The position numbers were made by a program, and so were the translations under genes. A DNA stretch of 64,000 bases, from assembly GCA_013368375.1 (NCBI GenBank), contig JAACJP010000005.1, positions 62,001-126,000 of the forward strand. Reading direction: 5' to 3'. Shown piece after piece: positions 46,721 to 57,186 of the stretch (within the stretch, counting starts at the first letter, position 1; the number at the start of each line of letters is the position of its first letter). A model generated the notes under the pieces. The model was given only the letters and a program-made list of their open reading frames with translations, did not search any database and was not told the origin of the DNA. The stretch is from Tricholomella constricta (Eukaryota; Basidiomycota; Agaricomycetes; Agaricales; Lyophyllaceae).

Positions 46721-49700
46721 CTAATCCACTCCTTCACCGTCTAGTAGCCCACCTTCTACCATGCCGCCTCCCGTGGCGTGCCCTGCTTCTTTGTCCTCTG
46801 TGGTCCCCCCTGTTGTTCGCCCCGGTCCTATCGCTTCATTTTCCTCGTTCTCCCTTCGCGTTCTTTCGCCCTCCGAGTTCTGTTGGGCCGTGTGCAGCTG
46901 GGTGCCGACTCTGGGAAGGAATCTTCGTAGGCGTCGGGCGCTGAAGCGGCCTCCGATTGGGAGTCCCTCCAGCGTTTCGAGTTTGTAGGAATTGCGATCC
47001 CGACTAGTTACCCGTCTAGGTGCGGACCACTTGGGTTCCATCTTGCGGCCGACCTGGACTGTGTAGTCTAGGTCGCTTCTATACACCTGTACGAGTTGCC
47101 CCGCTGTGAATACTACCTCTCGCGGCGCTCTGCCCATGACCAGCTTGTCAAACGTTGCCTTGCGCTTCCACGCGTGCTCTGTGATAGTGACATATCCGTC
47201 TGTTCGTTGCTGATCCACGTAGGCCATCTGGACCGTGATGTCCGTGTTTGTTGGCGCGTTCTCCGCTACGTCACCAGGTGTTCTGTTGGTGTTGACGACG
47301 AGACCTAGAAGGAGTTCGTTGGGCGAAAATTTGAGATGCGGTATGATGTGATTGTTCAGGTACTCGATGGCAGCTTCCAGGTGGTCAGGCCAAGACTCTG
47401 GTAGGTCCATCTTGTCGTATTCGTCTTCCCCAAGGTCGGGCGCGCACATTCGCTTTAAGCGGCCTAGGAGCTTGCCATTCATTCCCTCCACTAGCCCATT
47501 GATCCAGGGGGAGTACGCTGCCACGATTCGCAACTCGGTCCCTCTCGATGCACATGCCTCCCGCAGGGTTTTGTTGTCGAACTCGGGTCCGCCATCTGCC
47601 ATGAGCGCTTCGGGCGCCGTGAAGTTCGTGCATATTTCGCCGAACTTCTTAGCCGTGGATGCGCCTGTCGGCGCTTTCTTCAGCTTATCGCCCCACACGC
47701 GCTGCGAATAAACGTCCACATATAGTCCGATCTTCGTGAAGCCGCCCTTTCCCCGTGGCATGGACAGCGTGTCGGTGACCATGAGCTCGAACGGATGGCG
47801 TCTAGTGATCGGCTCAAGGAGTGAATGCAGGTGCGTCGGTCCGAAGCCTTTGCACCTGCCGCACTCCTTGATAGCGTTGGTGATCGACCTGTCTAGGTAT
47901 GGGCTGTGGAACTCGTCAATCATAGCAATTTTGACGAGGTCGCGATGGAAATGGCCTTTGTCATGATGGATCTCCCAAGCTGCCTTGGTCGCTTCCTCCT
48001 GCGAGATGCACTCTACGCGGGCTCGTGCGCGAACCGTCTTCCCATCAGCTACCTTCCACAACTTCCCTTCGTCTATCATGTAGCCCTCCGCCCGATGTCG
48101 CGCTCGTTTACGATCCCGTAGACTCTTCCCTCTGTCGAGCTCTAGGAGCGCTTCGACGATGCTGAGGAATATCGGTTCGTTCTTGAATCGTATTTGTAGA
48201 TTGGCGTACACTGGGTTTTCGGACGTGGTTTGCTCCTCGACGAGGAGCAGGTCGTTCTGGAGGCCTGTTCTGACCTCCCAGTCTTCGCTAACCGTCCACT
48301 CGTGCCCATCTCCAGGTGTTGTCGGGAGGTTGACGTACTTGCGGCTGAGTCCGTCCGCAACTGGGTTGAGGCGTCCCGGTCTGTGCCGCACGTCGGTGAT
48401 TTGGTGTGCTAGTACACCGTCCCTCCATCTGGCATGTGTCGAGTTGAGCTTATCGTTGAGCAGGTTGTCCCGGAGCGCTTGGCAGTCGGTTTCGAGTTCG
48501 ACTGGGCTCCCCCATACAACGTCTGAGAATTTATCCAACGAAAACTTCAGCGCTGCGAACTCTAAGAGGTATGGTTTATACTTCTCCTCTGCGGTTGACG
48601 TGCGTTTCCCGCAGAAGGCTACGGGGTGCATCCTTGTGACCTCCTTTCCATTGGGCAGTACGGTTGTGTGTCGCTGCGATAGCATGCCGGCAAACCCGAA
48701 TTTGCATCCGTCCGTCGTCACTACGAACGGTGTCCCATCAAAGCGTGGTCCTTTGAGGACCGGTTCGCTGGTTAGCGCTACCTTCAGTCGCAGGAAAGCC
48801 TTGTCGTGTTCCGCTGTCCAGATTCCCGCAAGGGAGTGGCGCTTCATTGCTTTTCGGTATGCGGCCTTCCCTTTGCCTTTGGGTACGTCTAGGCTCCTCG
48901 CTAGGTCGGTCAGTGGCTGCGCCATCACGGCGTAGCCTTTTACCAGTGAACGGAAATATCCTGTTAATCCAGTGAAGGCGAGGAGGTTTTGGAGGTCGGT
49001 TGGCGTTTTCCAGTCGACGATGGCTGTCAACTTCGTGAGGTCTGGTCGTATTCCCGTTGGGCCTACTCGTGCACCTGCGAAGTTGGATTCGGTCATAAAG
49101 AAGCTGGACTTCGAGGCGGACAAGGATAGCTTCTTTTCGCGCACGCGGGTGAGCAGGGTGCGTATGTTGCTCAGCTTTACCTCGAAGTCGTCTCCCGCCA
49201 TCCCGCCGTCGTCTACGAATAGCTCGAAGAGTGTTCCGACCAGGTCTCCCAGCGCATTGGCCGTCATCTCGGCAAACGTCGATGGTGCTCCTGTCAATCC
49301 GAACGGCATGCGTTTGTAGCTGAAATAGCCTCTGCCTTCGACATAAAAGCAGATGTACGGTCGGTCTTCGACCGGGATCTCGCAGGCATAGAAACCCGCT
49401 GCGAAATCGAACGTACTCACCCAGCGATGGCCGCTGAGACGCTGTTGCTTCGTCTTGATGTCCCCTTGTGGCATGGCAGGAACCTTGGTGACTTTATTGA
49501 GGTCGGCAAAATCCTGGCAGACTCTCCACTTGGTGGGCTGCTCAGCAATGTTATCCTCCGATTTCACGGCCTTTGGTGCTCGAGGGGGAAGGTTTTCAAA
49601 CGCTGTTGGTAGTCCTGCTGCTACGCATTCGTCATTTAGGCGGTGCTGTAGTTCTTCGATCGTGAGGCCACCTCCTTCGTGCGCCTTCTTGGCCAAGGTT

Positions 49701-50125
49701 GTTGCCCCACAGCACTTCACGTCCTTGTGGTTTATAGGTGCGATTATGTCGGCCTCCAGCATTCCGTTGATGACGTTGTTGAAATACTCTTTCTGTGGTC
49801 CACTGAGTGGTCGTTGGTGTGCTCTCGTTCGGAACTTGGCAGTCTCCCGATCTGGTATGTTTAGCCTGTGTTCGGCACCGTCAACCGTTAGCACTTTGCT
49901 CAGTGAAAGGGCGAAGCAGTCAGCGTGCTCGCGCAGCATGCTCGTTACCCTGTCGCGTTGGTCCTGCGTGAGGTCGTCGCCCAGTGTTATCTCCTTTAGG
50001 ACTGCATTGACCCGTTCACTCTTGAACGGTTCAGTTTTCCTAGTTAAGAGAGATTGACTGAGGTTGTTGGCGTTAGCGGTTGTTCCGTCCCTGGGTGGCC
50101 GTCGCTGTCCTCCTGCACGGTCCAT
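46721..50125 (-). CDS. Gypsy Pol: reverse transcriptase, RNase H, integrase
   Basis: The frame is 1134 codons and unbroken. RT domain: RVCQDFADLNKVTK, STFDFAAGFYACEI, FSYKRMPFGLTGAPSTF, and the catalytic box LFVDDGGM (FVDD in place of the common YVDD/FIDD). RNase H: VTTDGCKFGFAG, LLEFAALKFSLDKF, LETDCQALRD, LNPVADGLSR. Integrase: zinc motif HHDKGHFHRD with CGRCKGF; core VTDTLSMPRGKGGF, LMADGGPEFDN, SPWINGLVEGMNG, giving D, D and E; C-terminal GPY/F-like tail (EPKWSAPRRV, IGGRFSARRLRRF). The frame begins inside the end of the protease frame, shifted by -1, so it is probably expressed by frameshifting; the first Met is not a reliable start. All active-site residues are present. Confidence 0.85.
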   Translation of the reverse strand: MDRAGGQRRPPRDGTTANANNLSQSLLTRKTEPFKSERVNAVLKEITLGDDLTQDQRDRVTSMLREHADCFALSLSKVLTVDGAEHRLNIPDRETAKFRTRAHQRPLSGPQKEYFNNVINGMLEADIIAPINHKDVKCCGATTLAKKAHEGGGLTIEELQHRLNDECVAAGLPTAFENLPPRAPKAVKSEDNIAEQPTKWRVCQDFADLNKVTKVPAMPQGDIKTKQQRLSGHRWVSTFDFAAGFYACEIPVEDRPYICFYVEGRGYFSYKRMPFGLTGAPSTFAEMTANALGDLVGTLFELFVDDGGMAGDDFEVKLSNIRTLLTRVREKKLSLSASKSSFFMTESNFAGARVGPTGIRPDLTKLTAIVDWKTPTDLQNLLAFTGLTGYFRSLVKGYAVMAQPLTDLARSLDVPKGKGKAAYRKAMKRHSLAGIWTAEHDKAFLRLKVALTSEPVLKGPRFDGTPFVVTTDGCKFGFAGMLSQRHTTVLPNGKEVTRMHPVAFCGKRTSTAEEKYKPYLLEFAALKFSLDKFSDVVWGSPVELETDCQALRDNLLNDKLNSTHARWRDGVLAHQITDVRHRPGRLNPVADGLSRKYVNLPTTPGDGHEWTVSEDWEVRTGLQNDLLLVEEQTTSENPVYANLQIRFKNEPIFLSIVEALLELDRGKSLRDRKRARHRAEGYMIDEGKLWKVADGKTVRARARVECISQEEATKAAWEIHHDKGHFHRDLVKIAMIDEFHSPYLDRSITNAIKECGRCKGFGPTHLHSLLEPITRRHPFELMVTDTLSMPRGKGGFTKIGLYVDVYSQRVWGDKLKKAPTGASTAKKFGEICTNFTAPEALMADGGPEFDNKTLREACASRGTELRIVAAYSPWINGLVEGMNGKLLGRLKRMCAPDLGEDEYDKMDLPESWPDHLEAAIEYLNNHIIPHLKFSPNELLLGLVVNTNRTPGDVAENAPTNTDITVQMAYVDQQRTDGYVTITEHAWKRKATFDKLVMGRAPREVVFTAGQLVQVYRSDLDYTVQVGRKMEPKWSAPRRVTSRDRNSYKLETLEGLPIGGRFSARRLRRFLPRVGTQLHTAQQNSEGERTRRENEENEAIGPGRTTGGTTEDKEAGHATGGGMVEGGLLDGEGVD

Positions 50126-51480
50126 AGTGCGGGCTCGCTATCCTCCGAGGTTGTTCTGGGCAGATCATTGTCAGTGGGGATTGGACTGTTATGGCTGGGT
50201 GATTTGGCTGGGACTTCCCTCGAGGGGGGTTGCGAATCCCCCACCGAGTTTGCACGCTGTTCCTGTTTGATGACTTTGGATTTGCCCAGTCTCGCCTGCC
50301 GCGCCCGTTTCCTTCTTGTCTTTTCTGCTTTCGACATCCGCTTCGGTTGACCTATTGACACCCTCCACGCCTCTCGCTCCTGCGCTGTCCGCTGTGGCTT
50401 CCCAGCTTGCGTCTGCGGTGGTTCGACTTCAGTGGTTTCCCACTCGTCTTTGTCACTCGCCTGGTCTTCCATTGTGGTTTCTATAGCAAGGTTCTGCTTG
50501 TCACCCTGTTCGATGACCGGTGCTAGGATGGTTTCTTGTACTTGCCTCGCGGGGGGATAATCGTTCCCCCCATGATCGCTTTGCGCCCATGCCTTCTGTT
50601 GCCACCGCAGTGCTTCCTGCCGGCGATGCCTTCGACCCGGCCGTTTCCATGCCGCTACGCTCGATTCTCCTGTTGACGCTCTCTCTTCGTCGTTAGCCTG
50701 GGTGTTATTACTCTCTGGGACTGGGGATGGAACTTGCCTCGAGGGGGACGCGCAATGATCCCCCTTGAAGCTTGTGCGCTGTTTGATGTCTGTGGTGAGT
50801 CCCACCAGAAGTGCTGCGGCTGCGCCTTTCACATTGGTGTACTGGTTCAAGTTTTCGAGGTTGATTTGGCTACCAGCGGAAGGTATCCCGACTACGTCGA
50901 GCTTGTAGTCGTGTGTAGCTTCGAAGCATTCAAGGAGAGGTTTCCCAAAGAGCAGGGCCCAGGCGCCGCCACTCTCGAAGATCTCGAATACTCCTTCCCT
51001 TCGTACGCCAGCGATATTGACGTTTCCCACCCATATGCCCGCTGACGGGACGAGCCTCCCATCGGCCATTCGGAGGACTCGGTTGGATGGGTGGGGTGGT
51101 GCTAGGCGGCTTCGTACTTGCTCGAACACCGTCGTGTCAATGGCATTGACCATGGCCCCATCGTCGAACACGCTTCTCATCCTCACAATTTCTCCCTTGG
51201 GTCCCTCCAGCTCGACCCCGTGTATGAATGGTACACTCCGCTTGTCGCTTACGCCGTCCACTGTGTACAGGTCAGATATCTCGTGTTCTGGATGCTGGAA
51301 GTACAAGTTTGTGTCTGGGATAACCGCATCAACCCTCGGTAAAGCTCCCTCCCCGCGTCTTGGGGTACACTCGTCAGTGGATAGCTGGGCTATATCCCCA
51401 AGCGACGCCTCCTGTCGCTTGGGGATCTGCGCTCCGTCCTCGTCCTCATTGCTTCGGGCCGCCGCCGGGTTTCCCTCTAC
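50044..51480 (-). CDS. Gypsy protease domain and linker
   Basis: The open frame extends to 51720, but 51480-51720 overlaps the gag zinc-knuckle frame, so the real protein probably enters this frame by a -1 shift near 51480. The retropepsin core reads MRSVFDDGAMVNAIDTTVF, an Asp-Asp-Gly-Ala active site where Asp-Ser/Thr-Gly-Ala is usual, followed by RMADGRLVPSAGIW and ALLFGKPLLECF. A long charged linker follows (KRMSKAEKTRRKRARQARLG) and the stop is at 50044. Pol starts in the overlapping -1 frame (50044-50125). Confidence 0.7.
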   Translation of the reverse strand, partial: VEGNPAAARSNEDEDGAQIPKRQEASLGDIAQLSTDECTPRRGEGALPRVDAVIPDTNLYFQHPEHEISDLYTVDGVSDKRSVPFIHGVELEGPKGEIVRMRSVFDDGAMVNAIDTTVFEQVRSRLAPPHPSNRVLRMADGRLVPSAGIWVGNVNIAGVRREGVFEIFESGGAWALLFGKPLLECFEATHDYKLDVVGIPSAGSQINLENLNQYTNVKGAAAALLVGLTTDIKQRTSFKGDHCASPSRQVPSPVPESNNTQANDEERASTGESSVAAWKRPGRRHRRQEALRWQQKAWAQSDHGGNDYPPARQVQETILAPVIEQGDKQNLAIETTMEDQASDKDEWETTEVEPPQTQAGKPQRTAQEREAWRVSIGQPKRMSKAEKTRRKRARQARLGKSKVIKQEQRANSVGDSQPPSREVPAKSPSHNSPIPTDNDLPRTTSEDSEPALWTVQEDSDGHPGTEQPLTPTTSVNLS

Positions 51481-52285
51481 GCCGACGGCCCGTCCTCTTT
51501 TCCCTGCTGGTCTGCGATGTACGCCGCTATCACGCTCGCGTCGTACTCCTCCTTGGACGTCCACTGCCGTTCTTCGCCAACGAGGTTGACCTGCGGTGCC
51601 GTGGCAAGGGCTCCTTTCTTGATCGAGGTCGCGATCATGCGCCATCGGACCTCGAGGCCGGGGGCGCTCGTCTGTGTGCAGCTCGGTCCTACATGTCCAG
51701 TCCGGCCACACTTCCAGCATTCGTCAGAGGCTACTGGACTGGATCCGGGAGAGAGGGGGTATGGTCTGGTTTCGTTTGGGCCTCTCGTTCCGTTGTCGGT
51801 GTGCCACTTGCTGATCTGGTCATTGTAGAGCGCAATGCCCGCAGGAGTGTTGGGATGTGTCCCCCCAGAACAGCTTCGGGTTGTCGTCCGACATGTCGTA
51901 CTCTGGCGATTGCTGTGATACTGGGGAAGGTGGTGGGGGGGGCGGTGGCCAAGTGTAATGGGGCGCGACGGAGATTGATGTGTCGTGAGGCAGGGGCACG
52001 TTATAGAGGGTTGGGCTTGCTGAGAGGGAAGATATGGACGAGAGAGAGCTCGCCGTTGTAGACGCTATAAAGCGTCCTCTGCTGTCGCGTTCCGGAATGG
52101 TGGGCCGTGTTGCGGGGATTGCCCAAGGGCCGTTGACCGAGACTGACAGTGTACTGAGGATTCTAGGGGTTCGCTGGCACTGGGACGCTTTGACGCTTGC
52201 AGAGGGTGCGGAAATCAGATAACACGGTTGCGCTGTCTCGGTAGCAGTTGCTCTTGTGGGTAAGAATCGCGCTGTCGTCACCAGA
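51477..52285 (-). pseudogene. Gypsy Gag remnant: N terminus joined to zinc-knuckle end, capsid deleted
   Basis: The upstream part reads RPTIPERDSRGRFIAS, a Ser-rich tract, and MSDDNPKLFWGD. It meets a six-G run (51861-51866). From there the useful frame switches by one base and reads THPNTPAGIALYNDQ, PYPLSPGSSPVASDE and the CCHC knuckle CWKCGRTGHVGPSC (about 51680-51722), then runs to a stop at 51477-51479. In related fungal Gypsy Gag proteins, as I know them, a capsid region of some hundreds of residues lies between these two parts. Its absence and the frame change at one point indicate an internal deletion. No good start codon precedes the first part except one inside the LTR. Confidence 0.65.
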
Positions 52286-52472
52286 TGGAGACGTGCAGCC
52301 TGACGCGCGCAGTGTATCGCGTGGTACAATGATGATATTCTGGTCTCCTGACCCGTTCTGTCTACCGTATGCACTGCCACCAGGGTCTGCGCCAATCTAA
52401 TCTACTCGTAGTCGTGGTCCTGCCCGATATGGTGCTTGTGTGTGCGGTGCATGGCCCGGTTGCCCGTCTGCA
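52286..52472 (-). repeat. 5' LTR of the Gypsy element
   Basis: This LTR is 187 bp, same ends as the other LTR, with an extra AATCT. It contains the promoter by position. Confidence 0.9.
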
Positions 52473-52476
52473 GCAG

Positions 52477-53397
52477 TGGAGATGCTGGAGCAGAGGCACG
52501 CAATGTATGTAGCTAATGCGACACATGTCCGCGACCAATCCAGAAGCCCTTTCGCCAAGAGGTTGAAGCACGCCTGAGGGAGGTTTTCGAAAAGCTGAGA
52601 ATGGCAGTTGTCCAGGTTTACTGGGAAAAAGGTCGGAGGAAGCCACAGGAATGGGCAGATGCAATCGACGAAGTGTGAGGCAGGATATAAACATCTTCTA
52701 TGGGCGGCAGCGAAAAAGGTCCATTGTTGCTCTCCTTGTGAACCCGACAGATGCGGAGGAGTGACATATCGTCGCGGAGCTGTAATGGTCGTCACATAGC
52801 TCTCGAGCTGTCGTCTACCGAGGTAAGGGCATTGAATAAGTGGCTTACCGAGGCGCTGGATTAGTGGCTTTCGGCGCTGGGATGTAAGAAACAGTGGGAG
52901 AGGACATCGATGAATAAGGAAAAGGAGATGAAGCTCGTGCCTCCAAATTTTATAGGATATTGTTGTCAAGCCTTTTTCTGACGAGTCAACACATGCGCCA
53001 CGATTTGCATTTTCTTTGATTGGCCATAAGTAAAGGTTTACACAATCGATGCGTAGGTCGATCGTGGACGAGGATGGGCCGCTAGTTGCCGAGCTGTTTT
53101 ACTGCGAACTGTTCGGACGTGGGCCACTGAGCTCGAGCCACGCGGCCTACGCATTGCAGGAGATCGCGAAACAGCTTCGTTGCAAGTCTGTTTCAGCGGG
53201 CCGATGGATTCCATTCATTCACATGGGGGCTTGATTGGATAACTACTACTGGCAATGTAGGTTCCTGTGCGAAGACTGTATCCATCACTAGTGGTTTGCT
53301 GTTGGACGATTCGGCAATCCGAGGTCAGAAGTATGAAAGCCCGGCAATATTAATTTCAGCACACCGAAAAAACATAATATACAGCAGCGCAAGCGCA
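52477..53397. other. Intergenic between Gypsy element and Spo7-like gene
   Basis: 52477-53000 contains minus-strand open frames without recognisable domains. The rest is short frames only. I see no supported gene. Confidence 0.4.
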
Positions 53398-54808
53398 TCA
53401 CCTCGCACGACCCCGATGCGACAACGTGCGTTCCAGCGCAAAAGTCCTCATGTCGTCCCCAGTACCTTCCCTGCGGATTCTCTGCCTCTCTCGATCCCTG
53501 TGCGGCGGCGATCCAGACCCGGGTGGTGTCTCTTGCATCACAGGGGGTGACCCACTCCGATCTCTCTCCCTCTGGCGCATCATGATCCCACCCCCAGGCG
53601 GCGTCCCACTCCTCGAAGCCGTCTTCCTCCCTAGTGTCCCCCCACCACCCGACGAGGACGACGAGGTAGACCTCAGCGGTGGGGCACTGCCAACGAGTGG
53701 ACTCCCACCCCTCACCGGCGGTGTCTTGTAGAAACGCCGCCACCAGCCCGTCTGCAGAGCCTTCTCCCGCTCCTTCTCTTCGCGTTTTCGTTCAAACGCA
53801 GCGCGGTAGCGCTCATACGCGTCGCGGAAGGACCTGTCGACGCGTGACGAGAAAATGAGTTCGCCGCGCGGGTTCGAGGCGGGTGGGATTGAAGGGATCG
53901 GGAGGGTGGTGTGCGCGGAGGGTGAGGCGGAGTGGGCACGGGGATCCCCTGAAGGGGTTCGGGAGCGTGGTGTGGAGGGTGTAGACGAAGACTGATTGGC
54001 GGGCGGGTGCTCTTCTGGGCGGGGAAAGAAGAAGGAGAGGGGATTGAGATAGAATTTTGAGCGGAGGGGCGGTTTGCGGACATTGAGGTACATGTTGAAG
54101 GAGCGTAGGGCGCGGTTGGCGTGAGGGACGTATCTGCGCAGTAGAATCATTCGTGGTCAGAAAAAGTAGCACGAGCCGGGAAAGTGACAGTCCTGCGTCG
54201 TGGTGGCACCGCAGGTAAACTCATGGACTCCGCGAGTTGCAGTAGCACAAAACGCTGCGTTCATGATGATGCATTCGACTCCATGCACTACCCAGTTGTC
54301 GAAGAGCGTGGCAGCGCTGTGGCCTACGATGCTACCACTTCCACTGGACTCTTGAACTGAAGACTCACTTGTTGGCATACGCGATCTTTTCTGAGTACAT
54401 TCCACTTGCAAAGAATAGCACAAGCGTGGTTACGCTCACGAACAAGAGGCCACTGGCAAAATACGGGTGTATCGTCACCTGTACATCTGGTGTATAGATC
54501 TCTGGCAGCAGCTGCTGCAGGACCATTTTGTATGGGATCGCGAGGAATGACGACTGTGGTGGAAGCAATACCTCTGAGAGAAGGAATGCTATGACCACCA
54601 GGAGCTGTAGAAGAAAGACTACATCGGGTGAGTCAACGATCTGTGATCCATGGCAACTGGACATACGTTGATACCGCGATTTGCGACGCTGAAGGTTCGT
54701 GGCGTTAGACTTGAGGCGCTCCTCGAAGAGCAGGAGGTCGCGATATGTGGCGACATCGTTGGGCGGGTAGAAGGAGCCTTTGGGAGGAGGCGTCGACCGC
54801 GGGGGCAT
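53398..54808 (-). CDS. spo7: Spo7-like regulatory subunit of the Nem1-Spo7 lipin phosphatase
   Basis: The gene has three exons and about 370 residues. Exon 1 starts MPPRSTPPPKGSFYPP (ATG 54808) and reads YRDLLLFEERLKSNA and NLQRRKSRYQ. Exon 2 has two hydrophobic helices, FLLQLLVVIAFLLSEVLL and SGLLFVSVTTLVLFFASGMY, then SEKIAYANK. Exon 3 continues YVPHANRALRSFNMYLNVRK, the conserved post-membrane motif of the Spo7 family. A fungal Ser/Pro-rich cytosolic tail follows, with an Arg/Glu-rich helix (AFERKREEKEREKA) and many RS/SP sites; stop 53398. Known family role: at the ER/nuclear envelope, with the Nem1 phosphatase, activates the phosphatidate phosphatase Pah1 (lipin). Splices join in frame (CAA C|TC and AA|A). 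The tail is longer than in yeast Spo7 and may be phosphorylated. Confidence 0.85.
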
Positions 54809-56151
54809 AAGTATCACAACAGGCAAACTCAACCCTGCGTCGCTTTTCGGATTCGCGGCTGGCCCCGAGATTATCACGCCACTGATAAGATTAGATTTCG
54901 TGTAGCTGTAAATACTAAGAACGGCAACTGCAACCGCAAGCAACTGCACTACTTGTCAAGCGAAGCCGTGTACATACCCTCTTCATACTGTCACCCCATT
55001 TTCCAGATGTATTTTGTATCCGAGGCGTAGAAGGGCCAGAAAAATGGTACTTTAAACGCGAAAGCTTTCTAGGACTCTACGGAATGATGGGATGCGAACT
55101 GTATAACATCGTAAGACATGACAACCAATGCATATGGGGTGGCGTAGTGAGCCTGATTTTGTAATCGATTCCACCGCCACACACGTCTTAACATCCGAGG
55201 CGAAAGTGATCCACGACCGAGTCCGATAGGACCCTGCGTTCCGCTTACTATTTACCTCCTCGTAAAGAAGCCTTCTGCATCTCGCTAAGAGTTGGACCTT
55301 TGAGGGGGGACGGGAGAATTGTCCTGTACCATGGGATAGCGGTGTGAGTTGTTCGAAGACGGAAAATGTTGCCTCTGCAGCCATCTTGGGTGACGGGCCA
55401 ATCGAGCCAGAAACAGAGTACAAGGTAGCTGAGGACTTCTCCTTTATTACATTTCAGGTCGATGGAGTTGACTGAAAGTTACAATGAGAGACTCAGGGCG
55501 CGCCGTATTCTGTAGCAAGAGCATTCCGGGACATTGAATATGTGAAACGCTGGAGGGAGACGCTGGCTGCCGAGCCAGATTCGTACCTAATGTCAGGTTA
55601 CGAGCCAGATGCTCGAAGGGACTTTTAAAGCCAGAATATTTTGCAAGAATCGTACGATGTTCGCGTGTATGATGATGCGGTGATGTCAAACAGTCCTTTT
55701 CAAATTCCGTTCCAAAGATAAGCTGGATGCCCAGCAATTTTTGAGTACATGCGTCGGGAAAAAGTATTTCATAGCGATATGAGTCTTGTGTGCGGTTGTG
55801 GAGCTAGTAATAAGGCAGAGAGAGGTGTGGCGGCAGAACCAGCCTACAGTTTTTTGGGAGTTACGCTGAATGCCGGCGGAGCCTGAATATTTGATGTTCC
55901 GTGACGGTTGGCACTGATGAGCCAGACGTTAGTTCTTCATCGACAGACCCGCCATGCCGTGAGATTGATCACTTCCTTCTGATGAAAGCAGCAGCACGTC
56001 GAATCACGGAGTGGCTTTTACAGCGACCAACGATAGGCGCACACAGCCCCCGATCGCTTTGTATCAAGCGACCGCACTATCAACATCCGGCGCAGTCTGA
56101 TCAATGATGTGCGGCAAACTTTGGTAAACTGGTGTACTCTGAACGTCCACC
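54809..56151. other. Intergenic; possible short minus-strand exon
   Basis: At 55384 on minus an ATG opens MAAEATFSVFEQLTP and LLARCRRLLYEE before a GTAAAT donor. It could be the first exon of a small gene, but later exons cannot be assigned. Nothing else is supported. Confidence 0.3.
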
Positions 56152-57186
56152 ATGCCTCCGCCGTACGCACTCATAGGTAGGCTGCTGTCCACAGCTATTC
56201 CTACTCTAAAAAGCTCAGAAAGGAACTCTTGATGCAGCCCGCCCGCCCGGAGACTGGGACGATATCTTCGACTACCAAGCCATGTATGATGGCATACTAC
56301 TATTGATGCCTCATCGAAGTCTAAATGGCGCCCGTTTACTAACAGCGAGATGTCTATCTCACATAACATGTTCATCCGCGGAATAAACGCCGTTTATGCG
56401 CAGGCGGCCAAGATCGAGGAACAGCAGGTGCAAGCGTTTGCATTCTTCTGCAACTCTCTCGTATGTGTATAATCGCTTTGATTTGTCGCGCATAGTCCGA
56501 AAATGTTCCTTGTAGTTGACGATGATACATCACCATCATACCATCGAAGAAGAGCTGCTTTTCCCATTTTTCGAGGCCAAACTCGGCGCTAATGCCATGG
56601 AGCACAACGTCGAGCAGCATCACGAATTTTCGACCGGCCTCGAAGATCTCGAGACATATATCAAGGATGTGCAATCTGGAACGGAACAATACAGGAGCGC
56701 TGTCGTAATAGAAAAGCTCAACAGTTTCGCGGATGCGCTCGTGGATCATCTGCATGAGGTTTTAGCGTTCCCTCGTTGAATTTGCAGTACGCGCTGACGT
56801 TGTACAAATGGACAGGAGCTACCCACCCTCGCAGCAGATAAAATGCGGGCAGCGTTCACTAAGCAGGATCTGAAGGACCTCGAGTCTGCACTGGGAAAAC
56901 GCATCCTAAAGGAAGTCTCGCTCACCACTGTCCTGCCCCTTGGTTTGGTTCTGCACGATAAAGCCACAGCACCGCAGTAAGTTCCGCTCTAACATGTACA
57001 AAACTGTTCTCGAGGTTGACTCTTGCGCCCGCTTGCTGCAGATTTCCGCCATTACCGAAGCCGATCCTGTGGATCGCGCAATATGGTCTGTATTACCTGC
57101 ACAGCGATGCCTGGGAGTTCGGACCCTGTGATGTATACGGGAAGCTGAAGCCGGGATTTGGTAACGACTTTGCGGCTGATAGATAG
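56152..57186 (+). CDS. Hemerythrin-like (HHE domain) protein A
   Basis: The gene has about six exons and about 240 residues. MPPPYALI is followed across introns by ARPPGDWDDIFDYQA, EMSISHNMFIRGINAVYAQA, TMIHHHHTIEEELLFPFFE, MEHNVEQHHEFSTGLEDLE, FADALVDHLHEELPTL, MRAAFTKQDLKDLESALGKR and a C-terminal PPLPKPILWIAQYGLYYLHSD; stop 57184-57186. The His and Glu/His residues of an HHE four-helix di-iron centre are present (HNMF, HHHH-EEE, HNVEQHH, HLHEE). Family role: binds a di-iron site, with oxygen, NO or iron sensing or storage; in fungi usually of unknown function. No signal peptide. It is paralogous to the next gene in every exon. The splice from exon 1 uses ATAG|GTAGGC. Confidence 0.8.

Larger units (their letters stand above)
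46499..52472 (-). mobile_element. Ty3/Gypsy LTR retrotransposon, 5974 bp, gag partly deleted
   Basis: Two LTRs (46499-46680 and 52286-52472) begin TG and end CA and are flanked by GCAG on both sides (46495-46498, 52473-52476). Coding is on the minus strand in the order gag remnant, protease, RT, RNase H, integrase, as in Ty3/Gypsy. The LTRs differ by one substitution and one 5-base micro-duplication, so the insertion is recent. Inside the 5' LTR end (minus strand) the sequence TCTGGTGACGACAGCG could be the primer-binding site. A purine-rich AGTAGGGGGTGAGCACA precedes the 3' LTR. The capsid part of gag is missing, so the copy depends on others for particles. Confidence 0.9.

Noticed and set aside
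48159..50057. Long plus-strand frames opposite the Gypsy Pol gene
   Set aside because: Antisense shadows of an unbroken Pol frame with clear RT and integrase motifs.
51480..51720. N-terminal 80 codons of the protease open frame
   Set aside because: They overlap the gag zinc-knuckle frame, which has a real CCHC motif; the upstream part of the protease frame is an Arg-rich shadow.
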